A program made the translations under genes and the position numbers. The notes under the pieces were generated by a model. That model did no database searches. It saw nothing but the letters and a program-made list of their open reading frames with translations, and was not told the origin of the DNA. 38,187 nucleotides of DNA from Phycisphaeraceae bacterium (GTDB taxonomy: Bacteria > Planctomycetota > Phycisphaerae > Phycisphaerales > Phycisphaeraceae), in assembly GCA_029260615.1 (NCBI GenBank), contig JAJDCX010000048.1, forward strand, positions 1 through 38,187, in the 5' to 3' direction. Below, piece after piece: positions 7,054-14,566 of this stretch. The stretch's first letter is position 1, and each line of letters begins with the position of its first letter.

Positions 7054-8592
7054 TCACTGAGCACACGCCCCCACCGCACCCACCAACGCCTCGATCAGCC
7101 CCGACACATTGGATTCCGTCGCCTCAACCGTCACCCCAAGCCCTAGCTCCCCCATCGTCCCGCTGGTCACCGGCCCAATCGACGCCGTCTTCACGCCCTC
7201 AAGCAAATCCCTTTTCTCACCCAACAACTCCACCAGGTTGCTCGCCGTCGATGAACTCGTAAACGTCACCCAGTCCACACCCCCAGCCTCCAACGCCTCC
7301 ATCACATCCCCCGGCAACCCCGCCACGATCCTCGTCTGATACACCACCAACTCCCTCACCTCCGCACCCGCCTCACACAACAGCCTGGGCAACGCAGGCC
7401 TCGCAATATCCGCACGCAACAGCAACACCTTCTTCCCACCCACACCCTCCTTAGCAATTATCTCCTCCGCCAACGCCTCCCCCATCGTCCGCCCAGGCAC
7501 AAAGTCCGCCCGAACCCCCAGCCTCCGCCTTAGCATCTCAACCGTCGCCTCCCCCACACCCGCAACCTTCACACCCGCCAGTTGTCTCGCATCAAACCCC
7601 AACGCCCCCAGCCGATCCGCCAACGCCTCCACACCATTACCACTTGTCAGGATCAGCCAGTCATACCCCGCGATCTCACCGATAGCACGATCCAGTTCAT
7701 CAAAATCCTCCGGGGGAACAACCTCAATCGTCGGCGCCTCAAACACCTCAGCACCCAACGCCTCCAATCCCAGACTCAATCCCGACGCCTGCTGCCGTGT
7801 CCGAGTCACCAACACACGCTGACCAAACAATGGCCGCCCCGTGAAAAAGTCCAGCCCCGGCTCATCCAAACCCGCCACCTCACCCACCAAAATTATCGCA
7901 GGCGAACTGATCCCCGCTTCCTTAATTAGCTGCTCGATCCCGTTCAACGGCCCGCGCACCGAACGCTGCTTCGTACGCGTCCCCCACTGCACCACCGCCG
8001 CAGGCATGTCACACCTCAGCCCATGTTCTGTCAGGCTCGCAACGATCCTCGGCAACTGCCCGATACCCATATAAAAACACGCCGTCCCCCCCGCCGCGAT
8101 CAACCCCGCCAACGACCTGTAATCCACCGCCGTCTCAGCCTTCCCCGGCTGCTCATGCCCCGTCACAAAAGTCACCGTGCTCGCAACCTTCCGATGCGTC
8201 ACCGGAATCCCCGCATACGCCGGCGCAGCGATCCCACTGGTGATCCCCGGTATCACCTCACAGCCCACCCCATGCCGCGACAAATACGCCGCCTCCTCCG
8301 CACCCCTCCCAAACAAATATGGATCACCACCTTTAAGCCGCACCACCGCCAACCCCTCACCCGCCAACTCCACCAACAACGCATTGGTCTGATCCTGCGT
8401 CAGCTTGTGATCCCCCCCCCGCTTGCCCACATCAATCAGCCTCGCACCCGGCTTCGCCTCCTTCAACAGCCTCGGATTCGCCAGCGCATCAAACACCACC
8501 ACGTCCCCAACACGCAGCCGATCCAGCCCCTTGGCCGTAATCAGCCCCGGATCGCCTGGCCCAGCTCCGATAAGTGATACAAAACCCGTCAT
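7054..8592 (-). CDS. CobA-HemD fusion: uroporphyrinogen-III C-methyltransferase and uroporphyrinogen-III synthase
   Basis: The 512-residue protein begins at the ATG at 8592; AGGA lies 9 nt upstream, and a TTG at 8610 is the only earlier start. Residues 1 to about 240 are the SAM-dependent methyltransferase: SLIGAGPGDPGLITAKG, VRLKGGDPYLFGRGAEEA and GIPVTHRKVASTVTFVTGHE. Residues about 255-510 are HemD (RVLVTRTRQQASGLS, DWLILTSGNGVEAL, VDWVTFTSSSTASNLVEL). Together they close the tetrapyrrole ring and methylate it at C2 and C7 to precorrin-2, feeding siroheme or cobalamin. Such fusions are known in several phyla. No other hem or cob gene is adjacent. The frame is strongly C-ending in codon use. 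Within 6858-7053 upstream of the Hc1 gene and downstream of this one I see only unremarkable sequence. Confidence 0.95.
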   Translation of the reverse strand: MTGFVSLIGAGPGDPGLITAKGLDRLRVGDVVVFDALANPRLLKEAKPGARLIDVGKRGGDHKLTQDQTNALLVELAGEGLAVVRLKGGDPYLFGRGAEEAAYLSRHGVGCEVIPGITSGIAAPAYAGIPVTHRKVASTVTFVTGHEQPGKAETAVDYRSLAGLIAAGGTACFYMGIGQLPRIVASLTEHGLRCDMPAAVVQWGTRTKQRSVRGPLNGIEQLIKEAGISSPAIILVGEVAGLDEPGLDFFTGRPLFGQRVLVTRTRQQASGLSLGLEALGAEVFEAPTIEVVPPEDFDELDRAIGEIAGYDWLILTSGNGVEALADRLGALGFDARQLAGVKVAGVGEATVEMLRRRLGVRADFVPGRTMGEALAEEIIAKEGVGGKKVLLLRADIARPALPRLLCEAGAEVRELVVYQTRIVAGLPGDVMEALEAGGVDWVTFTSSSTASNLVELLGEKRDLLEGVKTASIGPVTSGTMGELGLGVTVEATESNVSGLIEALVGAVGACAQ

Positions 8593-8817
8593 TTGCTCTC
8601 GTCCTGTCAAGCTAAGTAAACCTTGCCGATTATCCGGCCGATCTTAACACTGGTTACGCCACGTTGCCCGTTTGGAACGCCGGAACCACCGCTCCCCCCC
8701 TCAGCCCCCGGCTTAGCCGGGGGATCAAACCGAGGGAACAACGCCCAAAGGGATCGCCTCGACGACCCACCGCCTCGCAAACGTGTAATCCGCATCGCAC
8801 ACGCTAAGGAGTTGAGC

Positions 8818-9195
8818 ATGTCTGACCAGATCCAACCCAGCCACCTCAAACTCATCAAGCCTCCCTCCGGCCCAAGCGACGTCCTGTTCATGGAACGCCG
8901 AACATGCGACCGCCTACCCATGAATGGCACCGCCACCGCCATCATCACCGACAACACCGACCCCAAGCAGCCCACTAAAAAGATCTGCACCGTACAACTC
9001 GCCAACCTCTCGGACTCCGGCATGGGCATCATCACACCCGAACCCGTCACGCCCGGCCACCACATCACCGTCTTCATCCAGCCCCACGGCCCAGAAAACG
9101 GCTACGACCTCACCGGCACCGTCGTACGCTCACACAAACACCCACTAGGCCACGAAGTCGGCATCAATACCCCCTCCCGTATCCTCGCCGCCTGA
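8818..9195 (+). CDS. PilZ domain protein (c-di-GMP-binding candidate)
   Basis: The 125-residue protein starts at 8818, with AAGGAG 7 nt upstream; the open frame reaches back to 8623, but without a site. It is a single PilZ domain: ERRTCDRLPM supplies the RxxxR motif near residue 28, and NLSDSGMGII supplies the D/NxSxxG motif near residue 63. These two motifs bind cyclic di-GMP in the family. The C-terminal part (YDLTGTVVRSHKHPLGHEVGI) completes the barrel. There is no other domain and no membrane segment, so it may be a diffusible adaptor. It is divergent from the cobA-hemD fusion with a 225-nt gap. Confidence 0.85.
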   Translation: MSDQIQPSHLKLIKPPSGPSDVLFMERRTCDRLPMNGTATAIITDNTDPKQPTKKICTVQLANLSDSGMGIITPEPVTPGHHITVFIQPHGPENGYDLTGTVVRSHKHPLGHEVGINTPSRILAA

Positions 9196-9257
9196 CAATA
9201 TCTCACACCACCCATCCGGCCCGCACCGGCAAAGGCCGCTTCAGCAGACACCCCTAT

Positions 9258-9278
9258 GAAGCGCCGCGACTTGTCGCG
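9258..9278 (+). repeat. Dispersed intergenic repeat, copy A
   Basis: GAAGCGCCGCGACTTGT plus CGCG recurs with one mismatch at 14450-14470. The core CGCGAC-TT-GTCGCG is a perfect small hairpin here. It lies in the gap between the convergent PilZ and sugar-dehydrogenase genes. In both copies a GCGGATAC-like string follows some 45 nt later. Confidence 0.6.
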
Positions 9279-9387
9279 CTCATTTCCAAACACACCAACG
9301 CCTACGGATACCGCCCACCGGTCTCCCGTGTATTGCACGCAAATTGATATCACCCCGCTTGATGCAAAAATGCACCGCCGAAGACAT

Positions 9388-11085
9388 TCACCTCTTGCGA
9401 CGACGCAGTAACGCCACGCACGAAAGGCCCGACAACGCGAGTGTCTGCGGCTCAGGCACCAACGCCAAAGCTTCGGGCGGGGGTGGCGTTCCCGCGTTCC
9501 AGTTGCCAAGCACCGCATTGAGGTCTGCGATTCCAACGAAACCGTCACCATTGACATCACCGACCTGCAAGCTGCTCAGGGGTATGCCGGCGTTCCAATT
9601 GCTGAGGATCAGATTCAGGTCTTCAAGCCCGACGAAACCGTCACCGGAAGGATCGCCCGCCATCGCGTCTCCAGGGGTAACGTTCTGGTTCCAAATGCCC
9701 AGCACGATGTTGAGATCTGAGATCCCCACGAATCGATCGCCATCGAGGTCACCCGGCAGGTCCGCGGGTGGGGTCCCATTGTTCCATTGGCCCAACACCT
9801 GATTCAGGTCCGTGATTCCGACGAACCCGTCACCATCGAGATCACCCCGCAACGCGACCCGAAAAACCTCGCCGGATAAGTCCACCAGGTAGAGGTTCCC
9901 GATGGCGTCTTCAGAGAAAGCCGCCATCGCGTCCAGGCCGCCGGAGTTCGGCAAGAGATCATCGTTGATCCGTGCCACCGTGTTGTCCGGATCGGCCGGA
10001 TCGAATGACCAGATATTGTTGGAAACAAAATCGCCGAAGATGTACTTGCCCTGCAATTCCGTAATGGGCCCTCGATAGAGCATCCCACCGGTGACAGAGC
10101 CGCCTTGGAATTCCCCCAGTCCGTGCTCGTAGTCGTAGAGCGGGTCTACATTGCCCGGTGGCGGGGGCCCGCCTACCGTCGCATTCGGGTTGGCGATATC
10201 ACCCTCACGCAGCCGCCAGCCGTAATTTTCCCCTCCGGTGCTGTTGCCGGGCTGGAAGTTGATCTCCTCGCGTGTGCTTTGCCCGACGTCACCGATATAG
10301 AGGTCTCCGGTTTGCCGATCAAAGCTGGCACGGAAAGGGTTACGCAGGCCGAAGGCCCAAATCTCGTCGTCACCGGTGATGCCGACGAATGGATTGTCCG
10401 TGGGGATAGCGTAGTTGCGTGTGGTGTCTGCGATGAAGTCGTCGCCGTCGACATCGATGCGCAGAACCTTGCCCAGCAGGTTGTCGGTGATGTCCTGTGC
10501 GTTTCCGATCCCCTCGGTATGGCCGACCCCTGAGTCGTTGGAGTTGCCGCCGTCGCCGGACATGATGTAGAGGTTGCTGCCCGTCTCAGTAGGATTGAAA
10601 CCGATCCACCCGCCGTTGTGGAAGACGTGGGGTTGGTCGATATTCAAGATTTCTTTGGGTGTCGGGTCGGCAACATCCGGATTGCCCAAAAGATCTGTAA
10701 CCGTGTATTCGCGGATGCGCGTGGTCAATAGCGAGCCTGGGGCGGAGGGATCTGTGGTGAGGTTCACGAAGAACCGACCGTTAGTGTCGAACTCCGGATG
10801 GAACGCCATCCCGATCAGAGCGCCCTCAGCAGTCAGGTTAACATCGGGGATAGTAAGAAACGGCGTGGGGTTGACCAGGCCCGTGCCCTTGTCCATGACC
10901 TTGATCGTGCCCCCGCGCTCAACGATGAACAAACTATTCGCCCTCCCGGGTGCGTGCGTTACGAATAGTGGCGAGTCTAACCCACTGGCGATACGCATCG
11001 TGTCGTATTGAGTCTGTGCCATCGCCCCGCTTGAAAACGCTAACACCCCAACGATCCCACACCCGGAAACTGTCTTGGTCAACAT
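9388..11085 (-). CDS. Secreted PQQ-type sugar dehydrogenase with four dockerin-like repeats and PEP-CTERM tail
   Basis: The 565-residue protein has an N-terminal signal peptide (to about AMAQ, residue 24). Residues about 30-400 are a glucose/sorbosone dehydrogenase six-blade propeller: SPLFVTHAPG, LIGMAFHPEF, DQPHVFHNGGWIGF, YIMSGDGGNSNDSG, GKVLRIDVDGDD and AFGLRNPFRASFD. This family oxidises sugars with PQQ or has lost that activity. Residues about 412-537 hold four repeats of about 31 residues of the type GDLDGDGFVGITDLNQVLG, each with an EF-hand-like D-x-D-x-D calcium loop similar to dockerin type I. The end, VPEPQTLALSGLS... plus RRRKR, is a PEP-CTERM sorting signal. GGGAG lies 9 nt before the ATG. 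The repeats may anchor calcium-dependent assembly; no cohesin gene is seen here. Confidence 0.9.
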   Translation of the reverse strand: MLTKTVSGCGIVGVLAFSSGAMAQTQYDTMRIASGLDSPLFVTHAPGRANSLFIVERGGTIKVMDKGTGLVNPTPFLTIPDVNLTAEGALIGMAFHPEFDTNGRFFVNLTTDPSAPGSLLTTRIREYTVTDLLGNPDVADPTPKEILNIDQPHVFHNGGWIGFNPTETGSNLYIMSGDGGNSNDSGVGHTEGIGNAQDITDNLLGKVLRIDVDGDDFIADTTRNYAIPTDNPFVGITGDDEIWAFGLRNPFRASFDRQTGDLYIGDVGQSTREEINFQPGNSTGGENYGWRLREGDIANPNATVGGPPPPGNVDPLYDYEHGLGEFQGGSVTGGMLYRGPITELQGKYIFGDFVSNNIWSFDPADPDNTVARINDDLLPNSGGLDAMAAFSEDAIGNLYLVDLSGEVFRVALRGDLDGDGFVGITDLNQVLGQWNNGTPPADLPGDLDGDRFVGISDLNIVLGIWNQNVTPGDAMAGDPSGDGFVGLEDLNLILSNWNAGIPLSSLQVGDVNGDGFVGIADLNAVLGNWNAGTPPPPEALALVPEPQTLALSGLSCVALLRRRKR

Positions 11086-11633
11086 ATATGTAACTCCCTC
11101 AAAGACACAACAATTATGAGATCGTCACATTCATTATGGTGGCTAACCACCCTAATGCAAGAGTTTTCCCACTTTAACACCCCCGCACGCCGGAATTGCG
11201 CGCACTAAAAGGCGCGTTCGCGACACAAAAATTGTCAGGAGCAGAAAAGGGGATAAGCCCCTACAACTAATTGAGCCAGCCCAAGCCCAACCTCTCCGCA
11301 CACCCGCCCCCGCCGCAGCCTGTGACTGCGCGCATCCATACGCCCCACCTCGCCCGACACTCATCGGAGCGAAAGATACTATTTGCAATTGATTACAGTT
11401 TTTACTCGTCACCCAAATAAGCAGTGCCACACACCTGGCACCCACTCACCTCCATCAGCAAATTAATCCACCTCGCCCCCAATATACCCATTGACCCATG
11501 GATGGTTTTGATGTACTAATTTCTTTTATATTCCGTGGCGCATTTCCGCAATACTATTTCTTAATAAGACAATCCGCTCTCAAACCAAGCCGCCACACGA
11601 CCCCTTGCCCACTCACCCAACCCGGAGATGGTG
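11086..11633. other. Intergenic region between divergent sugar dehydrogenase and TIG lipoprotein genes
   Basis: This 548-bp gap must hold the promoters of both divergent genes. It contains the left copy of the 57-bp direct repeat (11180-11236), a GC-rich stretch around 11280-11360, and AT-richer DNA from about 11490 to 11580 that is a plausible promoter zone for the lipoprotein. I see no RNA gene or convincing small ORF. Exact -35/-10 elements cannot be assigned. Confidence 0.5.
11180..11236 (+). repeat. 57-bp direct repeat, left copy
   Basis: This segment, from CCCCCGCACGCCGG to CACAAAAATTGTC, recurs in the same orientation at 13762-13818 with 53 of 57 identical bases. The two copies bracket the TIG lipoprotein gene. 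It contains the near-palindrome TTGCGCGCA and the small inverted repeat ACAAaaaTTGT. Confidence 0.85.
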
Positions 11634-13760
11634 ATGAACACGACAACCCTGCCCAAACCCAGCGCCCTGCGAAACACACTCGCCTTATTGCTCCTATGCA
11701 CCCCCTTCGCACTCGCCGGCTGCCACCCCGAACGAGGCAACGGAAAGATCACCGTATCCCTGGGCCTGGCACAACCCTACAACGACGTCGCCGACACCAA
11801 CAAAAAAGCCCTCCAAAAACTCACCGACCTCGAGAAGAAAGGCCAACTCGACGCCACCGCCATCTCCTCCAAGCTCAACTCCTCCTTCCAGGAAGTCACA
11901 CGTATACGCGCCGGCATCGCAGGCAACGTCGGCACCGGAGCCGAAACTCCGACCCCCGCCCTCCCAAACGCCAACGCCGCCGCTCTCGCCAGCCCAACCT
12001 TCTCCGATTCCGCCGCCGCCATGAACATGGCCGGCTCACTACAAGCCTCACCCTTCGACCTCATCTCCAACACTCGCGACATCTACGAATCACTCATCCC
12101 CGCTGAACTACGATTCACCTTCGAGTCGCTCCAGAAAGACGGCTACGAGTTCTACCACGTCCCCATCACGCTCTCCGTAAAACCCGGCCACAAAACCAGC
12201 GAAAACTTTATCGCCGATATCCGGTTGGAAGTTACAGATTATGAGGAGGACTCAACGCCACCTGCCTATCTGTCCGAGCTAAAAAATACTAACCCGGAGT
12301 TTATGGCACTTAGTAAAGTCTGGAAGGTAGAAGGCATAGATGGTCTCAATATAGCGAATAAATTTGATTTTTTTATAAATCAAAAAACACCCGTTGTGGC
12401 CAGAGTCTTCACCATCTCCCCACTCCGCCAATTCGACCGCAGAGCCGAGACGTTTGCCCGCCGAATCCAACGCGAAGAAGCCCTCCAGCTACAGCTGGCC
12501 GGTGCCGCATCACCCGCCGCCAGCGCCGCCGCCAACGCCGGGATCGACAGGATCAGACGCTGGGAAAGTGACTTCGCCACCATCACGCAAAACCCCCTGC
12601 TCAGCGGATACACAGACAACGACCAGGCCTTCGGATGGAGGATCTACCCCTCCGTAAACATCGGCAAAAAAAGCGAAAAACTCACACGCATCCTCAAGCC
12701 CGGCCCGCGCGACCTCATGGTCATCGTCGCCGTCAAACGCAAAAGCTCGGATAGTGTGGATGTAAGTAAACTGGCGGCCCTTTCAAAACCTAGACTTAAT
12801 ATCAAGGTCAAATATACCGCCCGCTGGATAAGAATCGATGCCTGCCCGCCCTGGCCTCGCGAAGTATCACCCGAAAATTACCCCGGCAAGAAATACTTCT
12901 TACACGAAGACAAACCGAATAACGCCTCCCTCGGCATCGGAGAGACAAGCATCCGCATCCCATTTGTCCCGGGCAAGCCTGTTCTCACCGCTTCCATTAC
13001 CTATCCAACAGCCGTGATACATCCTCAACCGCCCACGCCAATTCCACCGGCTACACAGCCTTCACCTGCTACACAACCTTCAGCCTCTACTCCACAGCCC
13101 CAAACTACTACGCAGACCTCAGCATCTACGCAGCCCGCCCCACAGAAACCCTTAACGGCACATCCTATATCTGCCCCGACACTCATCACCATCACAGGCA
13201 AAGGCTTCTCTGACGAAACCAGAGTTATCTTTGCAGGAAAGACCTTAACCCCCGTATCCGTCACCCCCGACCATCTAACGGTCATCATCGACCCAAAATC
13301 CGCACCCAAAGGCTCCGGCAAACAATATTACCAACTCATCATCACCGATGGCCTCGAACGCATCGCCCTTACAGCCAACAGGATCCTCGTAAAAGGCCCA
13401 ACAAAGTCTACACCCCCGCCCTCCGTATCAATGACCTCCTCACCAAGCATCATGCCCGGCGAGTTCATCACGCTTCAATACTCTGACAAAAAGAAGGTGC
13501 TCTCCTTACCGCCAGCTACTTCCGCCGCCTCACCGATCCAGATCAGTGTCGGCTCTCAGAAAATCAAGAATGACCAGATCGTCATCTTTAAAGACGGCAA
13601 GTTCGGCTTCATCGCCCCAGTCCTGCTCAACGGGTCTGCCAGGCACCTCCCCATTATTGTGCAAATCGGAAAAACAAGTTTCATCGTTGACAAGCAACTC
13701 ATCTACGCTTCACACAAGAGCGGAAACAAATCCACCTTCGACGTACGGATCGTGCCTTAA
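11634..13760 (+). CDS. Large predicted lipoprotein with C-terminal IPT/TIG domain
   Basis: The start at 11634 is preferred because GGAG lies 6 nt before it; the ATG at 11628 abuts the site. The 708-residue product has a lipoprotein signal peptide with lipobox LAGC (lipidated Cys30). Residues 35 to about 455 are unrecognised, with helical Ala-rich stretches and the segment PVVARVFTISPLRQFDRRAE. Residues about 461-509 are a Pro/Thr/Gln-rich linker (TQPSPATQPSAS). Residues about 513-587 (TLITITGKGFSDETRVIFAG, LTVIIDPKS) match an IPT/TIG immunoglobulin-like domain, usual in cell-surface receptors. The final 120 residues may be a second beta domain. Two patches (12230-12400, 12745-12830) are AT-rich with different codon use. 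The gene is bracketed by 57-bp repeats. Probably outer-membrane or periplasm-facing; function unknown. Confidence 0.8.
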   Translation: MNTTTLPKPSALRNTLALLLLCTPFALAGCHPERGNGKITVSLGLAQPYNDVADTNKKALQKLTDLEKKGQLDATAISSKLNSSFQEVTRIRAGIAGNVGTGAETPTPALPNANAAALASPTFSDSAAAMNMAGSLQASPFDLISNTRDIYESLIPAELRFTFESLQKDGYEFYHVPITLSVKPGHKTSENFIADIRLEVTDYEEDSTPPAYLSELKNTNPEFMALSKVWKVEGIDGLNIANKFDFFINQKTPVVARVFTISPLRQFDRRAETFARRIQREEALQLQLAGAASPAASAAANAGIDRIRRWESDFATITQNPLLSGYTDNDQAFGWRIYPSVNIGKKSEKLTRILKPGPRDLMVIVAVKRKSSDSVDVSKLAALSKPRLNIKVKYTARWIRIDACPPWPREVSPENYPGKKYFLHEDKPNNASLGIGETSIRIPFVPGKPVLTASITYPTAVIHPQPPTPIPPATQPSPATQPSASTPQPQTTTQTSASTQPAPQKPLTAHPISAPTLITITGKGFSDETRVIFAGKTLTPVSVTPDHLTVIIDPKSAPKGSGKQYYQLIITDGLERIALTANRILVKGPTKSTPPPSVSMTSSPSIMPGEFITLQYSDKKKVLSLPPATSAASPIQISVGSQKIKNDQIVIFKDGKFGFIAPVLLNGSARHLPIIVQIGKTSFIVDKQLIYASHKSGNKSTFDVRIVP

Positions 13761-13761
13761 C

Positions 13762-13818
13762 CCCCCGCACGCCGGAATTGTGCGCACAAAAAGGCGCGTT
13801 GGCGGCACAAAAATTGTC
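13762..13818 (+). repeat. 57-bp direct repeat, right copy
   Basis: It begins one base after the stop codon of the TIG lipoprotein gene and matches 11180-11236 at 53 of 57 positions. This copy has the perfect 12-bp palindrome TTGTGCGCACAA. Part of that string, TGTGCGCACAAA, occurs a third time about 100 nt downstream. Confidence 0.85.
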
Positions 13819-13981
13819 CTCTTCACAAAAATTCGTAACCCGAGACAACCACAGGCCCTTGCGCAAAAACCAAGCCCCCTCATTGTCGCTTCTGTGCGCA
13901 CAAACCTGACGCATCGCCCAAGAGTGGAGGCGTAACTTATCCCCGGATTTACACCCCGGGGGCGGGGCCACCTGCCGACAA

Positions 13982-14286
13982 CCTCACGACGACGATCGAC
14001 AGCTTCCCCGAGTATCCGCTGATTAAAAGGACCGGGACTCACGGGCTGCCCACCTCTGCTCAAAGCCCATGGCCTCCCGGCCGTGGGGCCGCGGCGAGAA
14101 ACCGTCACCCCAGAAGCGCACCGAATGAAAATTCGAAAACTTCCGGGGCCGGGGGCCTTGGAAGCGGACCGTCCCGGCTAGATGGCGGATCACAGCACAC
14201 GGGCTAGACCCGGTCCCAACGATCCCCTGGCTGCCGCTACCGCCGGAACACCGTGAGGACCGCGTAAAACCCATTAAGACTTTTTT
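13982..14286 (+). ncRNA. Candidate structured non-coding RNA, unrecognised family
   Basis: Nested pairing can be seen by eye. An outer helix joins CCTCACG (13982-13988) and CGTGAGG (14252-14258). An inner long-range helix joins GGACCGGG (14029-14036) and CCCGGTCC (14209-14216). Inside are a 9-bp hairpin CCCATGGCC-TCCC-GGCCGTGGG (14066-14087), CGAAT-GAAA-ATTCG with a GNRA loop (14122-14135), and CTTCC/GGAAG (14140-14164). The wobble in the 9-bp hairpin and the GAAA loop favour the plus strand. Six Ts at 14281-14286 could end the transcript. It does not match RNase P RNA, tmRNA, SRP RNA or a riboswitch that I can recall. The call rests on pairing alone; chance is possible in such GC-rich DNA. 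Confidence 0.4.
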
Positions 14287-14449
14287 AATAAGGCCCTAAC
14301 AATGAAATGCGGAACACCCTGACTATAAAGGCAAAACCAACCACACAGACACCCAGTCACAGAGAAGATCAAGACAAAGAAGTGATCCACAGAGGACGCA
14401 GATAGCGCAGACCAGAACGCTCGGTTGCTGCGCGCCATGACGCACCCAC

Positions 14450-14470
14450 GAAGCGCCGCGACTTGTTGCG
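14450..14470 (+). repeat. Dispersed intergenic repeat, copy B
   Basis: GAAGCGCCGCGACTTGT followed by TGCG matches copy A at 9258-9278 with one mismatch. It sits within an imperfect inverted repeat: GCAGATAGCGCAGA upstream (near 14399) and the complement of GCAGATTGCGCTGA downstream (near 14490-14504). Confidence 0.6.
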
Positions 14471-14566
14471 TCTCTTCTTAATCTGTGTCATCAGCGCAAT
14501 CTGCGGATACCTCCCCTCCGCGCCTTCCTCTGCGTACTCCGCGCCTCGGTGGTGAAATCTCCCCCG

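Larger units (their letters stand above)
13761..14566. other. 806-bp gene-free region with repeats and a possible structured RNA
   Basis: It holds, in order, the right 57-bp direct repeat (13762-13818), another TGTGCGCACAAA string near 13894, a GC-rich block with strong internal pairing (13982-14258), a six-T run at 14281-14286, and from about 14390 to 14540 a degenerate interspersed-repeat zone including the second copy of GAAGCGCCGCGACTTGT. Open frames here have no ribosome binding site and no recognisable family. Confidence 0.6.

Noticed and set aside
13982..14258. RNase P RNA as the identity of the structured block
   Set aside because: The long-range GGACCGGG/CCCGGTCC helix recalls P4, but the conserved GAGGAAAGTC and ACAGAA-type strings and the bulged U are absent, and the spacing is too short.
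14023..14274. 83-aa reverse ORF in the GC-rich intergenic block
   Set aside because: No ribosome binding site and no family; the block is better explained by base pairing than by coding.
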